Below the pieces are notes generated by a model, which had not been told where the DNA came from, did no database searches, and worked only from the letters and a program-made list of their open reading frames with translations. From positions 1 to 55,558 of the IMG/VR virus record IMGVR_UViG_3300037583_000002: a stretch of 55,558 bases of DNA. One strand, given 5' to 3'. The position numbers were made by a program, and so were the translations under genes. Position 1 is the stretch's first letter. Each line of letters opens with the position of its first letter. This stretch comes from a virus. Of the stretch, positions 50,547-55,558 are shown one piece after another.

Positions 50547-50975
50547 ATGTCAGCAGCAGAGAAGTTAAAAGAAGAATTTGACCTATCAGATATCCCCGCT
50601 AGCGAGCTACCAGACCGTAAGGCTGTAGTTACCGAGTTATTTCGCGTACGTCGCGAGATAGCTCTAATAGAAGCTGAGCAATTAAAAGCCCTGAAAGAGC
50701 GTAAAACCGAGCTTGAGAACTACTTAAAGGCAACCTTAGAAGTAGGCGAAAAAGTGGCTTACGTTGGCATAGGCGCTGTATCTATGAGTGAAGAAACACA
50801 GCCCTCTGTTACTGATTGGGACGCATTGTACGAGCACATTAAAGACAATGATGCATTTTACCTTCTACAACGTAAAGTCAATGCAGCGCCGTTCAGAGAG
50901 CTTATTTCGATGGGTGACTCACTAGCAGGTGTAAAACCTGTTCAAGTGCGAAAACTATCGGTGCGTAAAAATTAA
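50547..50975 (+). CDS. Conserved-looking phage replication-module protein (142 aa)
   Basis: This 142-residue protein has a coiled-coil N-terminal half (residues 30-70) and a C-terminal domain with SVTDWDALYEHIKDNDAFYL and an R-K-V-N-A phrase. I have seen this plan in phage proteins encoded near nuclease and helicase genes, but no activity is known to me. Operator copy 12 begins at the last base of its stop codon, so this gene closes one transcript and the next promoter follows at once. Confidence 0.6.
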   Translation: MSAAEKLKEEFDLSDIPASELPDRKAVVTELFRVRREIALIEAEQLKALKERKTELENYLKATLEVGEKVAYVGIGAVSMSEETQPSVTDWDALYEHIKDNDAFYLLQRKVNAAPFRELISMGDSLAGVKPVQVRKLSVRKN

Positions 50976-50989
50976 TTAGTAATACTGTT
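50975..50989. promoter_or_regulatory. Operator copy 12 (O1)
   Basis: ATT-AGTAATACT-GTT has an exact core; its last two bases are the first two of the -35 hexamer at 50988, the same placement as operator copy 8. Confidence 0.85.
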
Positions 50990-51016
50990 GACTTGTATTA
51001 ACAGTGATACTAATAT
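50988..51016 (+). promoter_or_regulatory. Double-operator rightward promoter
   Basis: TTGACT (50988-50993), a 17-base spacer and TAATAT (51011-51016) form a good sigma70 promoter. Operator copy 12 overlaps the -35 and operator copy 13 overlaps the -10, so repressor on either site would block polymerase. Its leader carries a terminator and a second hairpin. Confidence 0.88.
51000..51014. promoter_or_regulatory. Operator copy 13 (O2)
   Basis: AAC-AGTGATACT-AAT has an exact core and lies 12 bases from the -35 start, overlapping the -10. Confidence 0.85.
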
Positions 51017-51063
51017 TGCAGCCTCAACTGGTTCTCTCTATGTACTTGTTGTGGTTGCTTGCT

Positions 51064-51117
51064 AACCCCCTACTTCCTAGTCAGTTGTTGGGGGTTTTTC
51101 GATCAAACTATTTGATC
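51064..51117 (+). terminator. Leader terminator plus second hairpin (attenuator candidate)
   Basis: About 40 bases after the expected transcription start, AACCCCC (51064-51070) pairs with GGGGGTT (51090-51096) and is followed by five T: an intrinsic terminator inside the leader. It is followed at once by a second perfect stem, GATCAAA (51101-51107) / TTTGATC (51111-51117). The start codon is at 51166, so transcripts must pass both. Confidence 0.8.
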
Positions 51118-51165
51118 CAATGACTCATTAACGATTAACAAATAACGAATATAAGGAATACCATC

Positions 51166-51870
51166 ATGGCGAATAACACTAACGTAGCTGTTCAAGCGGA
51201 AAAATTCGGCGGTGTAGCAACTCTCGAAGAACGTGGCGATTACGTTGGCCGTGGCTCAGAGAATGTAACCACAGACGATTTAGCCATTCCTCGCTTGAAA
51301 TTGTTACAAATGATCAACCCAGAAGTAGAGCCTGGCAACCCTAAACAAGTTGAAGGTGCGCAAGCTGGTATGATCATGAATAGCGTTACAGAAGAACTGT
51401 ACACATCGCTTTTCCTAATCAATTTAAGCTTTACAAAGAAAATCGTTGTATGGCGTAAGCGTAAGTTAGGTGGCGGTATGGTCGGTTCATACGACACAGA
51501 ACAAGAAGCCCTAGACGCACTAGAAGAACAAGGTCTAGCGGTTAAAGACCATGATATTTCTGAGAACCCTACTCACCTAGTATTACTTCTAGACGACGAA
51601 GGTAATCCGAAATCTGTTGCACTACTTGATATGCCGGGGGTTAAAGTCAAAAAGTCACGAATCTGGAATACCCTGATTAATGACGAAGAAAAACAAGGCA
51701 ACCCTCGCTTTGGTTGTGTGTGGCAATTAGGCGTTGTGTCTGAGTCTAATAGCTCAGGTAATTTCTTCAACTACGACGTATCACTTGTAGCTCATGCTCC
51801 TGACGAGTTATACGATCAAGCTGTTGAAATGTATAGCGCTTTATTTGCTTCAAAGACCGAAGCAGCATAA
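51166..51870 (+). CDS. Probable ssDNA-binding-type phage protein (234 aa)
   Basis: The 234-residue protein belongs to a type often seen in phage replication modules. It starts with a disordered segment, then TTDDLAIPRLKLLQMINPEV, a motif with G-M-I-M-N-S-V-T, a beta core (LFLINLSFTKKIVVWRKRKL), VALLDMPGVKVKKSRIWNTL and a hydrophilic end. I regard a ssDNA-binding or replication-accessory role as likely from context (polymerase, primase-helicase, nuclease, helicase, but no other SSB), not proven. It has its own promoter and terminator, as expected for a protein needed in large amounts. No acidic phenylalanine tail, typical of T7 gp2.5, is visible. Confidence 0.65.
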   Translation: MANNTNVAVQAEKFGGVATLEERGDYVGRGSENVTTDDLAIPRLKLLQMINPEVEPGNPKQVEGAQAGMIMNSVTEELYTSLFLINLSFTKKIVVWRKRKLGGGMVGSYDTEQEALDALEEQGLAVKDHDISENPTHLVLLLDDEGNPKSVALLDMPGVKVKKSRIWNTLINDEEKQGNPRFGCVWQLGVVSESNSSGNFFNYDVSLVAHAPDELYDQAVEMYSALFASKTEAA

Positions 51871-51872
51871 TA

Positions 51873-51922
51873 GCCCTACCACTTTAGGGCATTGGCCGAC
51901 TCGTTTTTGGGTCGGCTTTTTT
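51873..51922 (+). terminator. Double hairpin terminator
   Basis: GCCCTA/TAGGGC (51873-51890) is followed by GCCGAC (51895-51900) / GTCGGC (51911-51916) and six T. It gives the gene at 51166 its own short transcript. Confidence 0.88.
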
Positions 51923-52109
51923 GTGTAAAATATTAAAGCAAAATGAATGAATGTTTAAAGTTTGATCATAAAAATTTACTATTTTTTGAATCTTTAGTTA
52001 ACAATTAATTTTTTATTAAATTTCATAAAATTAACACTTCAAAACACCTTTACAATACTTTACATTAGCGCCTTAAATTTTTGGTGGCCAATGGTAACAG
52101 GAGAATATA
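51923..52109. promoter_or_regulatory. A+T-rich upstream region of the exonuclease gene
   Basis: These 187 bases are very A+T-rich. A promoter TTCAAA-N17-TACATT (about 52038-52066) can be read before the ATG at 52110, which has AGGAG upstream. No full operator copy was seen here, unlike at most other junctions, so this transcript may stay on in the lysogen. Confidence 0.45.
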
Positions 52110-52658
52110 ATGGTCAGCGATTACATGGTGGACATCGAGTCTATGGGCACGAACGCAGGTGACGCGATTCTGTCAATCGGCATTGTTCCAATGGATTTAA
52201 AAAACAAAAAGATACACAAAGGCTACTACACTCGTATTAGCCTCGAAGATAGCCAAAAAGCGGGTTTCAACATCGACGCGAGTACCGTCCTATGGTGGCT
52301 ACAGCAAGAGCAAGCAGCGCGTGACGAGTTCAAGGGTAACTACGCACATAAGCCAGTTAAAGACGCACTAATCGAGCTAAGCGAGTTTATCGCTGAACAA
52401 TCGAAAGGTGTACCAGCAGATGAGATACGTCTATGGGGTGATGGTGTAGCAATGGACAATGCTCTGATAGCCGAAGCCTTCAAGATTTGTGGCCTCCCCC
52501 GCCCTTGGTCATACAGAGGCGATATGTGTTACCGCACTATTAAGAACCTAACCCCGCAAATTGAACGAGTTGAGCCAACTGTTGCCCACCACGCATTATT
52601 CGATGCGGAGGCACAAGCGCATACTCTATTCAAACGACTAGAGGCGTTAGGCCTGTAA
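52110..52658 (+). CDS. DEDD-family 3'-5' exonuclease (DUF5051/Rv2179c-like)
   Basis: The 182-residue protein has the exonuclease signatures: Asp8-Ile-Glu10 (MVDIESMG), a second Asp in DGVAMDNALI and His/Asp in HHALFDAEAQA. The phrase DASTVLWWLQQEQAAR is typical of the Rv2179c-like group of phage and bacterial exonucleases. It may degrade RNA or host DNA or trim replication products. It shares the last base of its stop with the start of the next gene. Confidence 0.85.
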   Translation: MVSDYMVDIESMGTNAGDAILSIGIVPMDLKNKKIHKGYYTRISLEDSQKAGFNIDASTVLWWLQQEQAARDEFKGNYAHKPVKDALIELSEFIAEQSKGVPADEIRLWGDGVAMDNALIAEAFKICGLPRPWSYRGDMCYRTIKNLTPQIERVEPTVAHHALFDAEAQAHTLFKRLEALGL

Positions 52659-53113
52659 TGATTGAGTCACAGTACACAGCGAACGTCGGCAAAAAGCTGA
52701 GTTCTGACATAATGCGTACGTGGAAAATCAACGATAATTTCGCGGGTGGCGTACCTGACGCATTTTATCGGCACCGCAATGGAAAGCGCCCGTTATGGGC
52801 TGAGTACAAATTCATAAAGACACTACCCAAGCGGCCTACGACGGTCGTTAAGCCCGACTTATCTGCACAGCAGCTATTGTGGCTTAATGAAGCTGTAGAG
52901 TCCAATGAGCTTGCAGTAGTGATCATCGGCTGCGAAGCCATAAAACATCAACGACAAGTTTGTGGTGTTGTCCTAACTGACCCTAGCGAATGGGTTAACG
53001 GCATAACCGCCGAAGAATTTGCCAATCGTGCAGAGAAATTAAACTACACAGCTATAGCAGCATTTATTGAGGAAACTACATTAGAGGGGGGGCTTTCAGA
53101 CCATCGATTATAA
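52658..53113 (+). CDS. VRR-NUC-like nuclease
   Basis: The 151-residue protein fits the VRR-NUC branch of the PD-(D/E)XK nucleases: FAGGVPDAFY gives the Asp, LWAEYKFIK the E-x-K, and LSAQQLLWLNEA the following helix with Gln. Phage members often cut branched DNA structures like Holliday junction resolvases. The C-terminal 40 residues are extra. The gene lies after the exonuclease (TAATG overlap), just before the repressor region. Confidence 0.8.
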   Translation: MIESQYTANVGKKLSSDIMRTWKINDNFAGGVPDAFYRHRNGKRPLWAEYKFIKTLPKRPTTVVKPDLSAQQLLWLNEAVESNELAVVIIGCEAIKHQRQVCGVVLTDPSEWVNGITAEEFANRAEKLNYTAIAAFIEETTLEGGLSDHRL

Positions 53114-53248
53114 GGAGGCTAGATCGGCTGGAGGCCACTCCGAATGTGGTGTTCATGTCTTAGCAAACGTTAACATATGCGTTGACATGTAACAGTGCTA
53201 CTGTTAAATTATGTATAAGCAACACAACCACAACGGGGAATTTTTAAG
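53114..53248. other. Repressor upstream region
   Basis: After the VRR-NUC-like gene about 65 bases show no feature. Then come the repressor's promoter and operator copy 14 (53182-53210), a leader of about 30 bases, and the gene. No divergent cro-like gene is present, so the classic lambda-type immunity switch is missing. Confidence 0.7.
53182..53210 (+). promoter_or_regulatory. Autoregulated repressor promoter with operator copy 14
   Basis: A consensus TTGACA (53182-53187), a 17-base spacer and TAAATT (53205-53210) precede the repressor gene. Operator AACAGTGCTACTGTT (53191-53205) lies in the spacer and overlaps the first base of the -10, the same geometry as at 13389 and 30535. This ties the operator family to this repressor. 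Confidence 0.85.
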
Positions 53249-53851
53249 ATGGAATACAGTAATGATGTACTAAAGAAAGTACAGCTTGCATGGTCATCCC
53301 ATAAAGATGCTACGGCGCTAAGTCAGGCCAGAGCAGCAAAGGCTATGGGCATGAACCAGTCGGCTTTCAGTCAATATCTGAGAGGGACGATTCCGCTTAA
53401 CACTGACTTTTTGACTAAGTTCACTGCTTTTACAGGGCTAGAACTATCTGACTTCGGTGCTTCCTCGGACACTGTTCCCGAGAAGCCGTTACGAGTATTA
53501 GCAACACTGTCGGGTCGCAAACCAACGAACCCGTCAGTGCTTGTACAAACCATACTCGAATGCGACGAGTCGTATTTCATAGAAGTGGATTACGACGACT
53601 TCGGCCTAAGAAAAGGGTCAATGCTGCTCGTTAATCCAAAGGGTAACGTACGGGATGGCGACAGAGTGGTTTACCTTCGTAAGAAGGGACAACCAATTGT
53701 GTTTGGTGAGCTATCAGAAACCGAAGAAGGCTGGGAGATCTTGGAACAACTCTGGCAAGGTGGAAGACGCTATTTAGTTGACCCTAAAGACGATGTTTTT
53801 AGAGTCGTGTCTGTATATAATCCGCAAGCTAGGGGGAGAAAATTTAGATAG
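53249..53851 (+). CDS. CI/LexA-like phage repressor with degenerate S24 domain
   Basis: The 200-residue protein has an N-terminal helix-turn-helix (residues about 24-50, LSQARAAKAMGMNQSAFSQY) and a C-terminal S24-type dimerisation fold (residues 105-195, KGSMLLVNPKGNVRDGDRVV and on). In active members the fold has Ser in S-M-x-P before G-D and Lys in a V-K-R phrase. Here these places read YDDFG (115-119) and IVFGEL (150-155), so both catalytic residues are absent and self-cleavage is unlikely. It should bind the AGT-RNY-ACT operators and keep most phage promoters off. It controls its own promoter. Confidence 0.85.
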   Translation: MEYSNDVLKKVQLAWSSHKDATALSQARAAKAMGMNQSAFSQYLRGTIPLNTDFLTKFTAFTGLELSDFGASSDTVPEKPLRVLATLSGRKPTNPSVLVQTILECDESYFIEVDYDDFGLRKGSMLLVNPKGNVRDGDRVVYLRKKGQPIVFGELSETEEGWEILEQLWQGGRRYLVDPKDDVFRVVSVYNPQARGRKFR

Positions 53852-53879
53852 AGTACGAGTGTGTACTAAAGGAATTTAA

Positions 53880-54290
53880 ATGCCTGACTCAGCACAACAA
53901 CACGACATAATAGAAAAATCGCCCCACTACAATACCCGTTCGGTGGAGGCTATTCACTTTATTAGGCATATGGATTTTGCGACAGGTAATGCGTTTAAAT
54001 ATATTTGGCGCTACGGCCTGAAAGACACAACCGACTTGGAACGCGGAAAGAGAAATTACTACATTAAGAACGCCCTTATATACAGACCCAACTTTGTATC
54101 TGAGGACGTTGGTCACTGCATGATTCGCATGTTATCAGCAATGGCCGAAGAATTTGAAAGAGAACAATTCGAGCTTTTAGTTGCCCTTATATCTGCCTCT
54201 ATGGGTGACTATGAAATGCTAATCGCGCGTGCTAGGCAGCTTGAGCTGTTCCCAATCGCCGCAGAACACTTACTGCTGAATGGGGGTTAA
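53880..54290 (+). CDS. DUF3310 family protein
   Basis: The N-terminal 65 residues match the DUF3310 (SaV-like) pattern: SPHYNTRSVEAIHFI, then FATGNAFKYIWRYGLKD and DLERGKRNYYI. These small phage proteins are widespread and have no established activity. The C-terminal 70 residues are helical and not part of the family core. It starts 28 bases after the repressor stop and should share its transcript, so it may be expressed in the lysogen. Its last base lies one base before the excisionase start. Confidence 0.82.
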   Translation: MPDSAQQHDIIEKSPHYNTRSVEAIHFIRHMDFATGNAFKYIWRYGLKDTTDLERGKRNYYIKNALIYRPNFVSEDVGHCMIRMLSAMAEEFEREQFELLVALISASMGDYEMLIARARQLELFPIAAEHLLLNGG

Positions 54291-54291
54291 T

Positions 54292-54474
54292 ATGGCTTTT
54301 AACGTTGAGTGGGTAACGCTTAACGCTATGGCTAAGGCAACGGGTTACACCGTTGCCGCCCTACGTAGCAAAATTAAGCGTGGACAATTATTTGAGGAAA
54401 AGCACTGGCGCAGAGCGCAGGACGGGCGTTTACTCATACATGTAGAAAATTTTAACGACTGGCTTAAACAGTAA
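54292..54474 (+). CDS. xis: Excisionase-like protein
   Basis: The 60-residue protein matches a small winged-helix excisionase type: WVTLNAMAKATGYTVAALRS, then KIKRGQLFEEKHWRRAQDGR and a last helix with W. It would bind near the att sites and turn the integrase toward excision. I start it at the ATG at 54292 (GGGGG upstream). In linear form it is 53 kb from the integrase, but joined ends bring it within about 2.3 kb of int. Operator copy 15 overlaps its stop codon. Confidence 0.78.
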   Translation: MAFNVEWVTLNAMAKATGYTVAALRSKIKRGQLFEEKHWRRAQDGRLLIHVENFNDWLKQ

Positions 54475-54481
54475 CACTAAT
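54467..54481. promoter_or_regulatory. Operator copy 15
   Basis: AAC-AGTAACACT-AAT has an exact core. It overlaps the excisionase stop codon and ends five bases before the thyX ATG, so bound repressor could stop transcription before thyX. A half-site (AACAGT, 54490-54495) follows, and a one-mismatch copy (AACAGTGTTCCTAAT) lies inside thyX at 54975-54989. Confidence 0.7.
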
Positions 54482-54485
54482 AAAT

Positions 54486-55349
54486 ATGATAACAGTAAAG
54501 ATTATTGCAGATTCAATCGCCAATGGCGTACGTATTACAACAGCAGAACTTGAGTACCCTAGATTCATTCACGCGGAGCTTATGACTCATCGTGTCTTTT
54601 CACGAAACAGTGCAAGCTCACGCGCTATACCAACAAAGAAAATGAGACAACAAGTATGGAATACGCCAGAGTTGCCAATACACTGGGGCGCGAACCAGAG
54701 TGGTATGCAAGCCCAGACGACCTTAAAGACCCTCCCGTCATCCTTAGCCCGCGCTTTGTGGAAAGGTGCATCGAAAGCGGCATGCATGTTTCATTGGGGG
54801 ATGGAAAAGGTAAAGCTACACAAGCAAGTCTCGAATCGTATATTAGAAACCTTCCAAACAATGAAGGTAGTGGTTACATCGACGGAGTGGGCGAATTTCT
54901 TATGGTTACGCGACCACAAAGACGCACAGCCAGAGATACGTGAACTTGCGCGCCAAATAAGCACGGCCTTAAATAACAGTGTTCCTAATGAACTAGGCTA
55001 TAAGGAGTGGCACTTACCCTACATTACTGACGAAATGCGTGAGTGCTACGAGCTACAAGAGCTACTAATTCTTTCTGTCTCGTGCTGCGCGCAGGTTAGC
55101 TACCGTACGCTCGATATGTCATTCGAGAAGGCATTGCGCATCTTTGAGGCGTTAACATCAGGCGACCGTGTTCATGCCTCCCCTTTCGAGCACCAAGCTA
55201 CGCCTATTCCTACTTACCATAAGCTTACGAAGGCCAAAGCTAAACGTATTGGCGTTACGCACTTTGACGTAGATGGCGATCGTTGGTCGGGTAACTTCCG
55301 TGGTTGGATTCAGCATAGGCAGCTCATTAAGGGGCATGTTGTTTGTTAG
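54486..55349 (+). CDS. thyX: Flavin-dependent thymidylate synthase
   Basis: This 287-residue enzyme makes dTMP from dUMP with FAD, NADPH and methylene-tetrahydrofolate. The ThyX signature can be seen as THRVFSRNSASSR (residues 34-46), a version of the RHR-x7-S motif in which the first Arg is replaced by Thr. The C-terminal RGWIQHRQL has the expected Arg and Gln residues. It would raise dTTP for phage replication when the host enzyme is limiting. It is the last rightward gene and is followed by a terminator and the IS. There are only 11 bases between the xis stop and its ATG, with a weak ribosome-binding site. Confidence 0.88.
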   Translation: MITVKIIADSIANGVRITTAELEYPRFIHAELMTHRVFSRNSASSRAIPTKKMRQQVWNTPELPIHWGANQSGMQAQTTLKTLPSSLARALWKGASKAACMFHWGMEKVKLHKQVSNRILETFQTMKVVVTSTEWANFLWLRDHKDAQPEIRELARQISTALNNSVPNELGYKEWHLPYITDEMRECYELQELLILSVSCCAQVSYRTLDMSFEKALRIFEALTSGDRVHASPFEHQATPIPTYHKLTKAKAKRIGVTHFDVDGDRWSGNFRGWIQHRQLIKGHVVC

Positions 55350-55358
55350 AAAATCATA

Positions 55359-55390
55359 TACACGCTCATATGTGGGCGTGTACATTTATT
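55359..55390 (+). terminator. Terminator after thyX
   Basis: TACACGCTC (55359-55367) pairs with GGGCGTGTA (55374-55382), one G-U pair, and a U-rich but broken stretch (CATTTATT) follows. It ends the rightward transcript before the IS. The rest, 55391-55434, is A+T-rich with no visible gene. Confidence 0.7.
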
Positions 55391-55434
55391 ACTCTATTAC
55401 ATTTATTTATTATAAATTTTCTATTTTTCACTTA

Positions 55435-55558
55435 GGGGCTGTTGATCTTTGTAGTACATATATCAATCAGCCCACATTGGTAGCCACATCATAGTAAATG
55501 CTAAAGCGAGCATTGAATGATAATTTCGTTCAAGCTTTTCATACCGCGTGGCTATCCC
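55435..55558 (-). mobile_element. IS5/IS427-type insertion sequence, transposase-end side (partial)
   Basis: The element begins with GGGGCTGTTGATCTTTGT and runs out of the window. It is preceded by TTA. Its end matches the end at 1-116 in inverted orientation, and both elements point the same way, so together they could be the two ends of one IS in a circle or ends of two copies. Confidence 0.8.
55463..55558 (-). CDS. Transposase, C-terminal fragment (cut by window edge)
   Basis: On the minus strand 31 codons and a TGA stop (55463-55465) read GIATRYEKLERNYHSMLALA and then FTMMWLPMWAD. The phrase R-G-I-A-T-R-Y-x-K-L is the well-known end of IS5-family (IS427 group) transposases, with the conserved Arg and Tyr after the last catalytic Glu. 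The remainder lies beyond the window. Confidence 0.8.
   Translation of the reverse strand, partial: GIATRYEKLERNYHSMLALAFTMMWLPMWAD

Noticed and set aside
2375-54481. Host LexA boxes as an explanation of the dispersed palindromes
   Set aside because: LexA boxes of gammaproteobacteria read CTGT-N8-ACAG; the sites here have the opposite order (ACAGT-N3-ACTGT) and a shorter centre.

Overview
The window reads as an almost complete temperate, podovirus-type phage genome (about 55.3 kb), cut at both ends inside an IS5/IS427-type insertion sequence. The host is probably a marine gammaproteobacterium of the Pseudoalteromonas, Vibrio or Shewanella kind. That rests on codon choice, the IS type and the style of the phage genes, so it is an inference. 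Temperate life is shown by a tyrosine integrase (299-1480), an excisionase-like protein (54292-54474) and a CI/LexA-like repressor (53249-53851). There is no phage RNA polymerase, and the promoters that can be read are ordinary sigma70 promoters.

Layout. 1-116 and 55435-55558 are opposite ends of IS copies in the same orientation. 299-1480 is the integrase. 1612-33109, all on the minus strand, is the virion and lysis half. In transcription order it holds a small hypothetical gene, small and large terminase, a small membrane protein, a P22-like portal, scaffold, a small membrane protein, an N4gp56-type capsid protein, adaptor proteins, an acetyltransferase-like protein, internal virion proteins including a 2127-residue polyvalent protein, an M15 peptidase (lysis or cell-wall entry), tail/nozzle, tail tip and an S74-chaperoned fibre. 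33395-55349, all on the plus strand, is the early/replication half: several unknown genes, a pentapeptide-repeat protein, a DUF669-like protein, family A DNA polymerase, primase-helicase, glutaredoxin, a RecB/Cas4-like nuclease, an SNF2-type helicase, a probable ssDNA-binding-type protein, a DEDD exonuclease, a VRR-NUC-like nuclease, the repressor, a DUF3310 protein, excisionase and ThyX.

The main regulatory observation is a 15-bp near-palindrome with core AGT-RNY-ACT flanked by AAC/ATT-type half-sites. I found 15 full copies by eye, almost all at operon junctions in both halves. Several overlap readable sigma70 promoters with repeated, fixed geometry, and one lies in the repressor's own promoter. 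The pattern fits a single-repressor network with promoter operators plus downstream sites, like the stoperators of mycobacteriophage L5. The repressor's C-terminal S24 domain lacks the catalytic Ser and Lys, so induction is probably not by RecA-stimulated self-cleavage.

Other notable structures: a hairpin over the M15 peptidase ribosome-binding site with an operator in its loop and a promoter whose start falls inside the hairpin; a cluster of about 14 TGTCCA/TGGACA words with a 17-bp inverted repeat around an A+T-rich core (36.8-37.2 kb), the best replication-origin candidate; and a repeat-rich non-coding stretch at 35.4-36.2 kb. In circular form excisionase, ThyX and integrase become neighbours across the IS, which fits either a circular element carrying one IS or a prophage flanked by two IS copies.
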